Origin: Virgibacillus indicus
GTDB taxonomy: Bacteria > Bacillota > Bacilli > Bacillales > Amphibacillaceae
Assembly: GCF_002266285.1 (NCBI RefSeq)
Contig: NZ_NPMS01000001.1
Coordinates: forward strand, 1-64,000
Length of the DNA stretch: 64,000 nucleotides
Direction: 5' to 3'
In this document: one piece after another, positions 9,128 to 18,213 of the stretch
Numbering within the stretch: position 1 is the stretch's first letter
How the letters are laid out: each line of letters starts with the position of its first letter
Translations under genes and position numbers: made by a program
The notes under the pieces: model-generated
Told to the model about the DNA's origin: nothing
Seen by the model: only the letters and a program-made list of their open reading frames with translations
Databases searched by the model: none

Positions 9128-9946
9128 ATGGTGGATTGGCTTAAGCGAGTACTGGGAAAAGGCTGGGAGATAACGCCAGCCGGCGGTCTGACTGGTGATG
9201 CTTATTTTGCAACAAAGAATAATGACCGATTATTTTTAAAAAGAAATTCCTCGCCATTTCTTGCGGTATTGTCTGCAGTAGGGATTGTTCCCAAGCTTAT
9301 TTGGACAAGACGAATGGAAAATGGGGATGTCATCACTGCACAGGAATGGCTTGATGGAAGAGAGCTTAAGGCAGTTGAAATGCAGCACCCTCAAGTTGCT
9401 GAATTGCTTCATAAAATTCACCATTCCTCAGAACTATTGCATATGCTGATGCGGATGGGGAAAAAACCAGTTACAACTGATGCCAGTTTTGCGATGATGC
9501 GCGATCGTCTTAAGCAGACGGATCTAATTACATCCTACGACGATGTGCATCTGGCTTTAAACTACCTGGAGCAATTACTGCCTATAACCAGAGATCAGAA
9601 ACAGGTCGTTTGTCATGGCGATTTGAACCATAACAATCTGCTACTGACAAATGAAGGGTCATTATATCTGGTGGACTGGGAAAATGCTTTGATTGCTGAT
9701 CCTGTAACAGATTATGGGATGGTTCTTCAGTGGTATGTTCCAAAAGAAAATTGGAATGACTGGCTGGATAACTATGGACTTTCAAGAGATAAACGCCTGA
9801 TTGAGCGAATGTACTGGTATTTGCTGCTTGATGGATTAAATTATTTAAGCTGGCACAGTGAACGGAATGAGCCGAATAAAGTAATGGAACGATTAAAGGA
9901 TCTAAATGAACTGAATGAGCATATAGGTACATCTATTCTAAATTAG
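9128..9946 (+). CDS. ytmP: Aminoglycoside/choline kinase-like phosphotransferase (YtmP)
   Basis: A 272-residue protein with the APH/choline kinase fold. The Brenner motif HGDLNHNN (~163-170) and the metal-binding VDWENA (~182-187) are intact. An upstream ATG at 9095 would add 11 residues, but MVDWLKRVLGKGW at 9128 looks like the real start. Gene order ytmP-ytzH-trmB matches B. subtilis, where the substrate is also unknown. The 3' end overlaps the convergent ytzH gene by 14 bp. It is unlikely to be an acquired antibiotic-resistance gene because of this core-genome context. Confidence 0.82.
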   Translation: MVDWLKRVLGKGWEITPAGGLTGDAYFATKNNDRLFLKRNSSPFLAVLSAVGIVPKLIWTRRMENGDVITAQEWLDGRELKAVEMQHPQVAELLHKIHHSSELLHMLMRMGKKPVTTDASFAMMRDRLKQTDLITSYDDVHLALNYLEQLLPITRDQKQVVCHGDLNHNNLLLTNEGSLYLVDWENALIADPVTDYGMVLQWYVPKENWNDWLDNYGLSRDKRLIERMYWYLLLDGLNYLSWHSERNEPNKVMERLKDLNELNEHIGTSILN

Positions 9947-10220
9947 TCTGCTGTATCGCACTTATCCAATTATTAATGTTTTGCTCGTTTTCTTGAATAT
10001 GTTCAGGGACATTTTGGGTATTTTCTCCCTGTTGTCCATATTTATATATTTCCGGAAGCAGCTGCAGCAGCTGTTCATCTGTAATGCTGTTATTTGCCAG
10101 CATGGATTTGACCAGCCGTTTTATTTGCTGATATTCAGATACATTTCCACTGCTGTCTAATTGCTGTTCATCCAACAGGTCCAGCAGCAGCGTCAATTGA
10201 TTATTTACCGTTAAAGTCAT
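9933..10220 (-). CDS. ytzH: YtzH-like small protein
   Basis: A 95-residue, Gln/Asn/Leu-rich, likely helical protein in the slot occupied by ytzH of B. subtilis (between ytmP and trmB, opposite strand). The start MTLTVNNQ is chosen because GAGGTGAT lies 6-7 nt upstream. A GTG three codons earlier falls inside that ribosome site. No domain or motif with known function is visible. Confidence 0.78.
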   Translation of the reverse strand: MTLTVNNQLTLLLDLLDEQQLDSSGNVSEYQQIKRLVKSMLANNSITDEQLLQLLPEIYKYGQQGENTQNVPEHIQENEQNINNWISAIQQTNLE

Positions 10221-10320
10221 CGAAATCACCTCGAGGCTTAGTTTTCGTCATTATTAATTTTTATATACAATAATTCACAGTGAGAGTATGTTCATATCCT
10301 CTGAAGGAAAGGTGTAAGAA

Positions 10321-10962
10321 ATGCGTCAACGAAACAAACCATGGGCAGATGATTTTCTGCAAAATAATCCACAGCTGATCATTCCAAACCCAGCAGAACA
10401 TAAAAATAAGTGGCAGTCTATTTTTGGAAATAACAATCCGATTCATATAGAAATAGGTACTGGAAAAGGGCAGTTTCTAACAGGAATGGCCAAACAGTAT
10501 CCGGAGATTAATTTTATAGGCATTGAGCTTGCCAAAAGCATTGTTGTAACAGCAGCACAGAAAGTTATGGATTCAGAACTGGATAATATTTTGCTGTTGA
10601 ATGAAAATGCAGAAGATATACATGAGATTTTTGCGGAAGAAGAGATTGATGGGATTTATTTAAACTTCTCCGATCCCTGGCCAAAGAACCGTCACGAAAA
10701 AAGAAGGTTAACGTTTCATTCCTTTTTAAAAAAATATGAGGACATCCTTGATCCTTCTGGGGAGATTATCTTCAAAACGGATAATCGCGGTCTTTTTGAA
10801 TATTCGCTTGTCAGCTTTTCGAATTACGGGATGAAGCTGGAAGAAGTGAATCTGGATTTACATGCGATTGAGGATCCGGAAAATGTGATGACGGAGTATG
10901 AAGAGAAATTTTCTGCTAAGGGGCAGGTTATTTATCGGTGCAGGGCAAGGTTTGTTAAATGA
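10321..10962 (+). CDS. trmB: tRNA (guanine-N7-)-methyltransferase
   Basis: A 213-residue SAM-dependent enzyme that makes 7-methylguanosine at tRNA position 46. The SAM-binding loop [10 protein letters not shown] (~42-51) and the TrmB hallmark [15 protein letters not shown] (~115-129) are both present, and the length matches the family. The ATG follows GAAAGGTGTAAGAA. A strong terminator begins 17 bp after the stop. Confidence 0.95.
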   Translation: MRQRNKPWADDFLQNNPQLIIPNPAEHKNKWQSIFGNNNPIHIEIGTGKGQFLTGMAKQYPEINFIGIELAKSIVVTAAQKVMDSELDNILLLNENAEDIHEIFAEEEIDGIYLNFSDPWPKNRHEKRRLTFHSFLKKYEDILDPSGEIIFKTDNRGLFEYSLVSFSNYGMKLEEVNLDLHAIEDPENVMTEYEEKFSAKGQVIYRCRARFVK

Positions 10963-10978
10963 TTAAAGATGATAAAAC

Positions 10979-11020
10979 ACGCAAGGGGCTGAGTGCTAAA
11001 TTTAGCTCCTTGCGTTTTTT
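10979..11020 (+). terminator. trmB terminator
   Basis: ACGCAAGGGGCT pairs with AGCTCCTTGCGT (one G-U pair) and is followed by TTTTTT. Confidence 0.9.
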
Positions 11021-11116
11021 GTGTAGGTTGTTCTATCTGCTTTCAGCAATTGCACCATGATAATTAAAGCCTTACTCAAAGTTATCTGTTTTCAAATTTA
11101 TATCTATAGTAAAAAT

Positions 11117-11686
11117 TTAGACCCTTAGCGAGCCGCGGAATCCTCTGGCACCGTAGTAAGAATCCGCACCGTTATGATAAACGAAGACGTGTCCAAAGCG
11201 AAAATCGCAAAAAAGCGCGCCGCCGAGTTCCCTAATATCAGAAGGGGTTTGCACCCAGCTTGACGTTTTCTTATCGAAATTTTCAAGTTCCTGCAGTGCT
11301 CGATAATCTTCTTCGGTTAACAATTCAATGCCCATGGCAGCTGCCATATCCATCGCGTTATTTTCTGGTTTATGTTTCTTCCTCGATTCCAGCGCTTTGC
11401 GGTCGTAACAAACACTTCTGCGGCCTTTAGGACTTTCCGCTGAACAGTCATAAAAAATGTATTCGTCCTCATTTTTATTATAATCAGCAACATCTGGTTC
11501 CCCGCCAGTTGCCTCCATTTCATTGAGCGACCACAGCTTTTCAGGATTAGCTTCCAGCTTTGCTTGGACATCAGCCCAATCAAGACCTTTATGGCGGTGC
11601 ATGTTTTCCTCAAAACGGGCTTCCAATACTTTGAGTAATTCTTCAGTTTGTTCCAGTGACAATTCCTTATTATTGCTATTTGTCAT
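11117..11686 (-). CDS. DUF4256 family protein
   Basis: A 189-residue protein that matches the DUF4256 family along its length. Recognisable blocks are KLWSLNEMEATGGEPDV, YDCSAESPKGRRSVCYDR, NAMDMAAAMGIELLTE and the C-terminal GHVFVYHNGADSYYGARGFR. The family has no established biochemical role. No signal peptide or membrane segment is seen. The ATG follows a GGAGGAAAC ribosome site. The gene stands alone. Confidence 0.88.
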   Translation of the reverse strand: MTNSNNKELSLEQTEELLKVLEARFEENMHRHKGLDWADVQAKLEANPEKLWSLNEMEATGGEPDVADYNKNEDEYIFYDCSAESPKGRRSVCYDRKALESRKKHKPENNAMDMAAAMGIELLTEEDYRALQELENFDKKTSSWVQTPSDIRELGGALFCDFRFGHVFVYHNGADSYYGARGFRGSLRV

Positions 11687-11763
11687 ATTAGTTTCCTCCT
11701 TATTGTTAATCGTTTAGAATATATAACTTTTTAAGAAAACATTTTCTTTAATCTAGTGAAATT

Positions 11764-12297
11764 CTAAATCATAATACCTGCCTTTTTCAAGTCTTTGCAA
11801 GCTGCTTCGATTTTGCTTATCGAATCAGCTTCCAGTGTGTGGAGATGAATTCCACCTGTTAAAGAGGCTAAATAGGATGCTTTTGTTTCTTTTATTTTTT
11901 TAACAAACTGTTCGACCTCTTTTCGATTGCTGACACGAATCGATGCGGTTAAATCACCGTAAACGGCATGTTCCACTTTGACATCTTTGACTGTCACACC
12001 GTGATCTACAATAAGGTAAAGCTCCTCCAGAGTTTGGTCAGGAGAATGATTGCATACAACTACTTTCTGATGCAGGTTATCCTCTTTTTCGCTATTTAAA
12101 TAAATATATCCCTGGCTCGTTGCAACAATTGGTTCATTTTTAGCTTTCAAAATGGAAATGTCCTGTACAATAACCTGTCTGGAAACATTTGTTTTTTTGG
12201 CAAATTCACTGCCGGTAATTGGAGAACTGGCATCTTTCAGCAGTGTTATAATCAGCTTCTGCCGACTGACAGAAGCCATCTTTGTTTGATCACTCAT
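11764..12297 (-). CDS. niaR: Niacin-responsive NAD biosynthesis repressor NiaR
   Basis: A 177-residue transcription factor (YrxA/NadR of B. subtilis) that represses NAD synthesis and salvage genes when bound to niacin. The N-terminal winged helix (~8-60) includes the recognition region KKTNVSRQVIVQDISILK. The C-terminal 3H ligand domain carries conserved histidines, e.g. VEHAVYGDL and GGIHLHTLE. The start MSDQTK is preferred because AAGAGGTG lies upstream. The gene diverges from nadC, with operator-like sites in between. Confidence 0.92.
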   Translation of the reverse strand: MSDQTKMASVSRQKLIITLLKDASSPITGSEFAKKTNVSRQVIVQDISILKAKNEPIVATSQGYIYLNSEKEDNLHQKVVVCNHSPDQTLEELYLIVDHGVTVKDVKVEHAVYGDLTASIRVSNRKEVEQFVKKIKETKASYLASLTGGIHLHTLEADSISKIEAACKDLKKAGIMI

Positions 12298-12396
12298 TCT
12301 TATAAGCACCTCTTGTGAAGGAAGAAATTTTTATTCCCAAGATAGTATTCCATACAATTAGCTTATCATAAAAATAATGAACATTCCGCATTAAAA

Positions 12397-12414
12397 GGCA
12401 TCAAGACAGGTGAA
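12397..12414. promoter_or_regulatory. Putative NiaR operator 1
   Basis: GGCATCAAGACAGGTGAA is nearly the same as site 2 at 12501 (15 of 18 bases). It lies ~100 bp upstream of niaR, so it is a good candidate for autoregulation. The reverse complement contains the TGTCTTGA core that I associate with Bacillales NiaR sites. That assignment is from memory of the family. Confidence 0.6.
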
Positions 12415-12470
12415 TTGTGGTTTATTGAAAAAAAGCCATATTAGTTTCCAATCAAATTAAAAAAAATATC

Positions 12471-12518
12471 TTGCTAAACTTATCGATTTATGTAAATATA
12501 GGTGTCAAGACAGTTGAA
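12471..12518 (+). promoter_or_regulatory. Putative nadC operon promoter with overlapping NiaR operator 2
   Basis: TTGCTA (12471-12476) and TAAATA (12493-12498) with a 16-bp spacer make a fair sigma-A promoter. GGTGTCAAGACAGTTGAA (12501-12518) lies right at the expected transcription start, a classic repressor position. A second TATAAT at 12607-12612 could be an additional -10 closer to nadC. Confidence 0.55.
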
Positions 12519-12681
12519 CACACAAAGTGACCCGGCTTTTGAATGTGATTTTTTTCACAAACGAAGGTAAATCATAAATGAAATCTTTGCTATTTAGTGA
12601 GAACAGTATAATTTCATAAAGCCGGTCATTCTATGACTCATCTTATTAATGTGAAACTATTAACATAAAGGGGAATAGAAA

Positions 12682-13527
12682 ATGAACAAGCTTAAATTAC
12701 GCAAGATGCTGCAATCCTTTTTACTTGAAGACATTGGGGATACGGACTTAACCAGTAATGCGATTTTTCCTGAAGGGCAAATAGGAAAAGGGGTGCTAAT
12801 CGCCAAAGAGTCTGGAATTATTGCAGGTTTGGATATTATCGGAGAGGCATATCATCTGCTGGATTCTCGTATTGAAATTAACCTCCATTTTTCTGATGGG
12901 GAGCGTGTAAATAAAGGAGAAACAATCGCAAAAGTTTATGGACCTGTAAGGTATTTGCTGACAGGGGAACGAGTTATTTTAAATTTACTGCAGCGAATGA
13001 GTGGTATTGCATCCATTACAAATCGATGTGTGAAGCTGCTGGATGATCCGGCAATTAAAATTTGCGATACAAGAAAAACAGTGCCGGGATTGAGAATGCT
13101 TGATAAATATGCAGTTGCCGCAGGTGGTGGCAGGAATCATCGGTATGGCCTGTATGATGGGGTCATGATTAAGGATAACCACATATCATACGCTGGATCG
13201 ATTACAAAAGCAGTGGAAGCGGTACGTCAGGAAATCGGCCATGTGGTAAAAGTAGAAGTTGAAGTGGAGAAGAAAGAGGAAGTGGCAGAAGCAGTTAATG
13301 CTGGTGCAGATATCATCATGTTCGATAATTGCAGTCCAGAAGTGGTAAAGGAATATGCTGCGATGGTGCCAGAACATATTTTAACAGAAGCTTCCGGGGG
13401 AATTAACCTGGAAAATCTGGCCTCATATAAAAACTGTGGTGTTCACTATATTTCACTGGGCTATTTAACTCATTCCGTTAAAGCATTGGACATAAGTTTG
13501 CAGGTTAAAGAAGGAGTAAAGAAGTAA
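12682..13527 (+). CDS. nadC: Nicotinate-nucleotide pyrophosphorylase (carboxylating), quinolinate phosphoribosyltransferase
   Basis: A 281-residue enzyme that joins quinolinate and PRPP to give nicotinate mononucleotide, CO2 and pyrophosphate. Family blocks are GERVILNLLQRMSGIA (~95-110), DTRKTVPGLR (129-138), GGGRNHR (148-154) and KDNHI (164-168). The length fits the family. nadA and nadB are not next to it, unlike many Bacillus loci. It starts a likely operon with the TRAP transporter, whose first gene begins only 17 bp after the nadC stop. Confidence 0.95.
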   Translation: MNKLKLRKMLQSFLLEDIGDTDLTSNAIFPEGQIGKGVLIAKESGIIAGLDIIGEAYHLLDSRIEINLHFSDGERVNKGETIAKVYGPVRYLLTGERVILNLLQRMSGIASITNRCVKLLDDPAIKICDTRKTVPGLRMLDKYAVAAGGGRNHRYGLYDGVMIKDNHISYAGSITKAVEAVRQEIGHVVKVEVEVEKKEEVAEAVNAGADIIMFDNCSPEVVKEYAAMVPEHILTEASGGINLENLASYKNCGVHYISLGYLTHSVKALDISLQVKEGVKK

Positions 13528-13544
13528 ATTCAGGGGGAACCAAA

Positions 13545-14576
13545 GTGATTAAAAAATCTAGCGTAGCTGCAATCATAATATTTTTATCAGGGCTTTTGGC
13601 TGCATGTGGAAGTGGGGCAAATGGAAGCAACAACTCTTCAGAATCACAGGATGCTGCAGCTGAAGGAAATCAGCAAATTCAAACGACAATCATTGGCGGC
13701 AGAACAGGTGGTGCGTGGTCCGTGTTTACGGAAGGTATCGCAGAATCCATCCGGAAGAAAAATGAGAATGCACTGGTTACAGTAGAACCTGGCGGAATTG
13801 TAGAGAATCCTTCAGCTGTCGGTACAGCAAAAATCCCTTATGGCATTTCCTATTCGATGACTGCCTATGCCGCATATATGGGAGAGGAGCCATATGATAA
13901 GAAATTTGAAGATATCCGGGCAGTCAGTGTGGTGATACCAGCAAACTATTATCAATTTCTTGCGTTAGCCGACACGCCATATGACTCCATCGACGAAATC
14001 ATTGAAAATGAAGCGCCAGTCAGACTGGCACTGGATCAGAAAGGTTCAGCAGGGGAAATAATTACCCGGAATATTTTACAATCGTATGGTGTCACTTATG
14101 AAGATATAATCTCCTGGGGCGGCAGCATTGATCATCTCGGTGGATCTAAAACATTTGAGCTGATGGCTGATAATCGTATAGATGCCACTGGAGATGCAGT
14201 GTCTGTACCATCTGGTGATATTTTGGAAGCATCCACAGCTATGGACTTAAAAATGCTTTCCCTCAATCAGGAAACCATTGAAACTGTTTCTGAAAAACTG
14301 GGAATGGAAGCTGGCATAATAAAGGCAGGAAGCTATTCATTTCTTGATACAGATATCGATACAGTGAGTACACCGGCGATTTTAATGGTTCATAAGGATA
14401 TCTCGGAAGAAGAGGTCTATCAGGTTACGAAGTCCATTTATGAGAGTTTCGATTATTTAGGTACGGTGCATGAGGAATTTAAAAATTTAACTGCTGAAAA
14501 TTTTGCGGATGCAGGAAAAGTACCACTTCATCCTGGTGCAGAAAAGTTTTACAAAGAGATGGGATTAATTGAATAA
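13545..14576 (+). CDS. TRAP transporter solute-binding lipoprotein, TAXI family
   Basis: A 343-residue extracytoplasmic receptor. A lipoprotein signal ends in LLAAC with the lipidated Cys21, followed by a Gly/Ser/Asn-rich linker. The mature part carries TAXI-type features: the start IIGGRTGGAWSVFTEGIAESI and the later ALDQKGSAGEIITRNIL segment. It delivers substrate to the fused permease 39 bp downstream. TAXI receptors usually bind acidic compounds such as glutamate or 2-oxoglutarate. The position behind nadC suggests a NAD precursor here (inference). Confidence 0.9.
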   Translation: MIKKSSVAAIIIFLSGLLAACGSGANGSNNSSESQDAAAEGNQQIQTTIIGGRTGGAWSVFTEGIAESIRKKNENALVTVEPGGIVENPSAVGTAKIPYGISYSMTAYAAYMGEEPYDKKFEDIRAVSVVIPANYYQFLALADTPYDSIDEIIENEAPVRLALDQKGSAGEIITRNILQSYGVTYEDIISWGGSIDHLGGSKTFELMADNRIDATGDAVSVPSGDILEASTAMDLKMLSLNQETIETVSEKLGMEAGIIKAGSYSFLDTDIDTVSTPAILMVHKDISEEEVYQVTKSIYESFDYLGTVHEEFKNLTAENFADAGKVPLHPGAEKFYKEMGLIE

Positions 14577-14615
14577 CGATTTCTGCTGAAGGACAGAGGA
14601 AAGAGGGTTGTTATA

Positions 14616-16586
14616 ATGGTGAAAAGCAGGTTGGCCAGCTTGTTCAAAGAAGGATACAAACGGGAATTGCAGTCAGCCCATTTAAACTTATTTTTATGCT
14701 TTGCTGCCATTTTATCTATATATCAGATCTGGTCGGTCGTATGGGGAAAACTGGATCCCATGAATCAAATGGCGATTCATTTATCACTTATTCTTGCGTT
14801 AACATTCTTGCTGTTTGGATTTTCTAAAAGAACCGGCAAACAGCATGCACCGGGGTTCGTTGATTACACTGCAGCACTAGCGGCAATTGGTGCAGGTATT
14901 TATTTTACCATCCATGCGGAGCGTTTTGCTGTACGAATTCCGATTATGGATCCATTAACCAATTGGGATATTGTATTTGGAGCTGTTTTTGTAGCCTTAA
15001 GTATTGAATCGGCACGCAGAACAATTGGGTTTCCAATAATTTTTATTGTAATGGCTGGCTTTATCTATACGTTATTTGGACATAATTTACAGGGCTTGTG
15101 GGGGCATCGTGAGCTGTCTGTTCTGGAATTCCTCGATGAGCTCGCTTTCAGCTTTAACGGACTTTGGGGATCACCAATATCTGTAGCGGCTTCATTTGTT
15201 TTTATGTTCATGCTGTTTGGTGCTTTCTTGAAAAAAGCAGGTGCGGGCGAGTTCTTTTATAAATTATCGATTGCCATAGCTGGAAGAACAAGGGGAGGGA
15301 CGGCAAAGGTTGCGGTATTAACGAGTGCCTTTTTTGGCATGATCTCAGGAAGCCCGACTGCCAATGTCGTAACTACTGGATCCTTTACCATTCCTGTCAG
15401 TAAAAAGGCTGGCTATAAATCTTCCACTGCCGCAGCGGTCGAAGCGGCTGCTTCAACTGGTGGGAGCATATTGCCGCCAATAATGGGTTCGTCGGCATTT
15501 CTAATGGCGGCAGTTACCCAAATGTCCTATGGAACGATTGTAATAGCAGCAATTATTCCAGGGATTCTTTACTATGCTTCGCTGCTGGCGATGGTGCATT
15601 TTGAAGCATTGCGTTCAGATATACCGCGGCTTGCTAAAGAACAGATACCAAAATTCACGAAGGTTTTGAGAGAAGGCTGGTATTATTTTATACCTTTAGT
15701 CGTATTGCTGTTCTTTCTGCTGCAAGGATATAGTGCATCCAGAACCGGCTTTTATGGAATTCTATCCATTGTTGCTGTAAGCTGGCTTGGCAAAAATTCC
15801 AGAATGGGACTAAGAGCCATTATTGATTCGCTGGTAGATGGTGCGAGATCAGCTATTCCTGTGACAGCTGCCTGTGCAGCTGCAGGTCTTGTCATTGCCG
15901 GAATCATGACAACAGGGCTTGGCGGGAAATTAACAAGTATTGTTCTGGGATTAACAGAAGGGATGCTTGTGCCAACATTGCTGCTTGTCATGGTAATCTG
16001 TATCATCTTAGGGATGGGAATGCCTGTAGCTGCAGCTTATATTCTGACAGCAATGCTCGCTGCACCTGCTTTAATTGAATTAGGCGTCAGTACATTAGCA
16101 GCACATTTATTCATCGTTTACTTTTCTATTTTTTCTGCAATAACTCCACCGGTTGCAGTGGCAGCTTATGCTGCCGCGGGCATTGCAGATTCCAATCCGA
16201 ATAAGGTTGGGCTGGAAGCTGTAAAACTGGGTTCGGTAGGTTTTATTGTTCCATTTATCTTTGTGCTGGAACCGGCATTGCTAATGGAAGGTTCTATAGA
16301 TGAAATTGTCATTGCTTTTATTTCTGCATTACTTGGTGTAATGATATTAGCCGCCGGTTTAATTGGCTGGCTTGCTGTAAAAGCTTCTATTTTTGAACGT
16401 AGTGCATTGCTTTTGAGTGGTTTTATGATGATGTATCCAGGATTACTTTCTGATGGATTAGGAATTGCAATTATTTTGTTAGTAGTATTGATTCAACAGA
16501 GAAGGAAAGCTGGAGCGCAAGGGAATGATTTAGTGCTGCAAAACAGGAAGATGGAAGAGGGGAGATCTGCAGAAGTCGGAAGTTGA
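14616..16586 (+). CDS. TRAP transporter fused permease (DctQM-type)
   Basis: A 656-residue polytopic membrane protein in which the small (4-helix) and large (12-helix) TRAP subunits are fused, as usual for TAXI systems. DctM-type signatures are GMISGSPTANVVTTGSFTIP (~250-265), TGGSILPPIMGSSAF and LGMGMPVAAAYILTAMLAAP. The C-terminal ~100 residues add more hydrophobic helices. It forms a secondary, ion-driven uptake system with the preceding receptor. Co-transcription with nadC is likely. Confidence 0.92.
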   Translation: MVKSRLASLFKEGYKRELQSAHLNLFLCFAAILSIYQIWSVVWGKLDPMNQMAIHLSLILALTFLLFGFSKRTGKQHAPGFVDYTAALAAIGAGIYFTIHAERFAVRIPIMDPLTNWDIVFGAVFVALSIESARRTIGFPIIFIVMAGFIYTLFGHNLQGLWGHRELSVLEFLDELAFSFNGLWGSPISVAASFVFMFMLFGAFLKKAGAGEFFYKLSIAIAGRTRGGTAKVAVLTSAFFGMISGSPTANVVTTGSFTIPVSKKAGYKSSTAAAVEAAASTGGSILPPIMGSSAFLMAAVTQMSYGTIVIAAIIPGILYYASLLAMVHFEALRSDIPRLAKEQIPKFTKVLREGWYYFIPLVVLLFFLLQGYSASRTGFYGILSIVAVSWLGKNSRMGLRAIIDSLVDGARSAIPVTAACAAAGLVIAGIMTTGLGGKLTSIVLGLTEGMLVPTLLLVMVICIILGMGMPVAAAYILTAMLAAPALIELGVSTLAAHLFIVYFSIFSAITPPVAVAAYAAAGIADSNPNKVGLEAVKLGSVGFIVPFIFVLEPALLMEGSIDEIVIAFISALLGVMILAAGLIGWLAVKASIFERSALLLSGFMMMYPGLLSDGLGIAIILLVVLIQQRRKAGAQGNDLVLQNRKMEEGRSAEVGS

Positions 16587-16657
16587 TTTTGTTTTCAAAA
16601 AAATAGGAAAAGTCGTTCATGTTTGTTATAATTTATTTATATGATGTCAGATTGTAT

Positions 16658-16725
16658 ATGGCCGTTGGTGTACCACCAGTGGCCATTATTTAATATATTC
16701 ATTTTCTCTATGTTTTGAGAAAATG
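16658..16725. other. Two successive hairpins between the TRAP operon and the VOC gene
   Basis: ATGGCCGTTGGTG (16658-16670) pairs with CACCAGTGGCCAT (16674-16686) using two G-U pairs and a 3-nt loop. CATTTTCTC (16700-16708) pairs with GAGAAAATG (16717-16725). Neither has a clean T-run, so they may be a weak terminator or leader structures for the downstream gene. Confidence 0.5.
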
Positions 16726-16771
16726 AAAACAGAATTACAAGAATATATATGTTTTACAAGGAGTTGTTTTC

Positions 16772-17125
16772 ATGAATCATCCCATCTTAAATCAAATCGG
16801 AGCTATCTTTATACCCGTAAGCAATATAGAAAAGGCAAGAGACTGGTATTGCAAAATTTTAGGCCTGGAAGCGGATGGAGAAATACAGTATGGTCATCTA
16901 TATGTTCTGCCTATGGATGGAACGGGAATTGTATTGGACAGCAAGATATTTTCAGAGGATACAATCTTTGAAACTCCAGCATTTCACTTCAATACAAAAA
17001 ACATCGAAGAATCATATAATTATATGAAAACAAAGGATGTTCAATTACTTACTGACATTCAGCATAATCACTATTTTAATTTTAAAGATCCCGATGGTAA
17101 TCATTTAATGGTTTGCAAATGTTAA
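16772..17125 (+). CDS. VOC (glyoxalase/dioxygenase superfamily) protein
   Basis: A 117-residue, single-domain vicinal oxygen chelate protein. The N-terminal IGAIFIPVSNIEKARDWYCKILGL and the C-terminal NFKDPDGNHLMVCK are the typical beta-alpha-beta modules with potential metal ligands. Members include glyoxalase, dioxygenases and fosfomycin or bleomycin resistance proteins, and the substrate cannot be told. The ATG follows AAGGAGTTGTTTTC. It stands alone. Confidence 0.88.
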   Translation: MNHPILNQIGAIFIPVSNIEKARDWYCKILGLEADGEIQYGHLYVLPMDGTGIVLDSKIFSEDTIFETPAFHFNTKNIEESYNYMKTKDVQLLTDIQHNHYFNFKDPDGNHLMVCKC

Positions 17126-17163
17126 TTTAATCGACATGCTAAAAAAATTAGGAGTGAGCTCTT

Positions 17164-18204
17164 ATGGTGTTAAAAAGAAATTTACTTCATCATGTCTGGC
17201 TCGTTTTATTGCTGCTTGTGTTAGGGTCGAATGCTGCTTTGTATCATACAGCATTTGGAATGAGCGTCATGCCTGTAAATACGAACGGTGTGGTTGCAGG
17301 ATCAATTTTTGATTTGGCAATAGTCTCACCAATCTTATTTATTGCGTGGAGCAGAAAGAGGAACTGGAAATATATCGCGGTGACGATAGCGATGGGACTA
17401 ATACTTGCCCGTTTTCTTATCCCAATGAACTTTTTAGCACCATTTGAAGCGGTAACATGGATTGGATTTGCTGTTGAGGGTTTGCTTATTTTGCTGGAAA
17501 TCCTGCTCCTTGTGACACTTTTTAAATATTTGCCGGGAATCATTCGTTCTGTGAAACAAAATTCATTGCCAGTGATTTTTTCTTTTCCAAAAGCAGTTCA
17601 TGGAAAAGTAAGTGATGCTCCAATTATTCGAATCATCTGTTCAGAAATACTCGTGCTTTACTATGCATTTGCCAGTTTTAGAAAACGGCCTATGCTTAAT
17701 GACGATACATATACGTTGCATAAAAAGTCCAGCTTAATTGCATTGCAATTGATGCTGATCCATGCAATCATTTTCGAAACGATTGGGATTCATTGGTGGC
17801 TGCATGACAAGTCGATTATTTTGTCAGTCATTTTATTAATTTTAAATATATACTCGGTAATTTTGCTGATTGCCGACGTACAGGCAGTAAGATTAAATCC
17901 ATTGCAAGTTACTGATGAACGGATGTATATTTCGCTCGGTCTTATGAAACGTATGGAAATCAGGTGGTCTGATATCGAAGAAGTGATTGATGAACCAAAG
18001 ATGTTACAGAAAAAGCTTTCAAAAGATACAATTGAATTCATTGCACGGGATTTTGAAGAAGTGCACCCGGATGTCATATTAAAGCTTAAATATCCTGTTG
18101 AAGCAACCCTTTTTATGGGAATTAAAAAACAATATAATCAGGTTTCCATTCGGGTGGATGATGCGGAAAGGTTTAGGGATTTGGTAAGAAATAAGATTTA
18201 TTAA
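17164..18204 (+). CDS. Multi-pass membrane protein with C-terminal PH-like region
   Basis: A 346-residue protein not recognised by name. It has about eight hydrophobic segments over residues ~1-245. A soluble C-terminal part (~246-346) has beta-rich sequence such as LQVTDERMYISLGLMKRMEIRWSDIEEV. That looks like the bacterial PH domain of membrane proteins. The ATG follows TTAGGAGTGAG. The stop is 9 bp before the DinB gene start, so the two are likely co-transcribed. Confidence 0.7.
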   Translation: MVLKRNLLHHVWLVLLLLVLGSNAALYHTAFGMSVMPVNTNGVVAGSIFDLAIVSPILFIAWSRKRNWKYIAVTIAMGLILARFLIPMNFLAPFEAVTWIGFAVEGLLILLEILLLVTLFKYLPGIIRSVKQNSLPVIFSFPKAVHGKVSDAPIIRIICSEILVLYYAFASFRKRPMLNDDTYTLHKKSSLIALQLMLIHAIIFETIGIHWWLHDKSIILSVILLILNIYSVILLIADVQAVRLNPLQVTDERMYISLGLMKRMEIRWSDIEEVIDEPKMLQKKLSKDTIEFIARDFEEVHPDVILKLKYPVEATLFMGIKKQYNQVSIRVDDAERFRDLVRNKIY

Positions 18205-18213
18205 TAAAGGAGA

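Noticed and set aside
9128..9946. Antibiotic-resistance phosphotransferase
   Set aside because: Gene order with ytzH and trmB shows it is the core-genome ytmP ortholog.
11317..11613. 98-codon minus-strand frame inside the DUF4256 gene
   Set aside because: It lies entirely within a well-conserved family gene in another frame.
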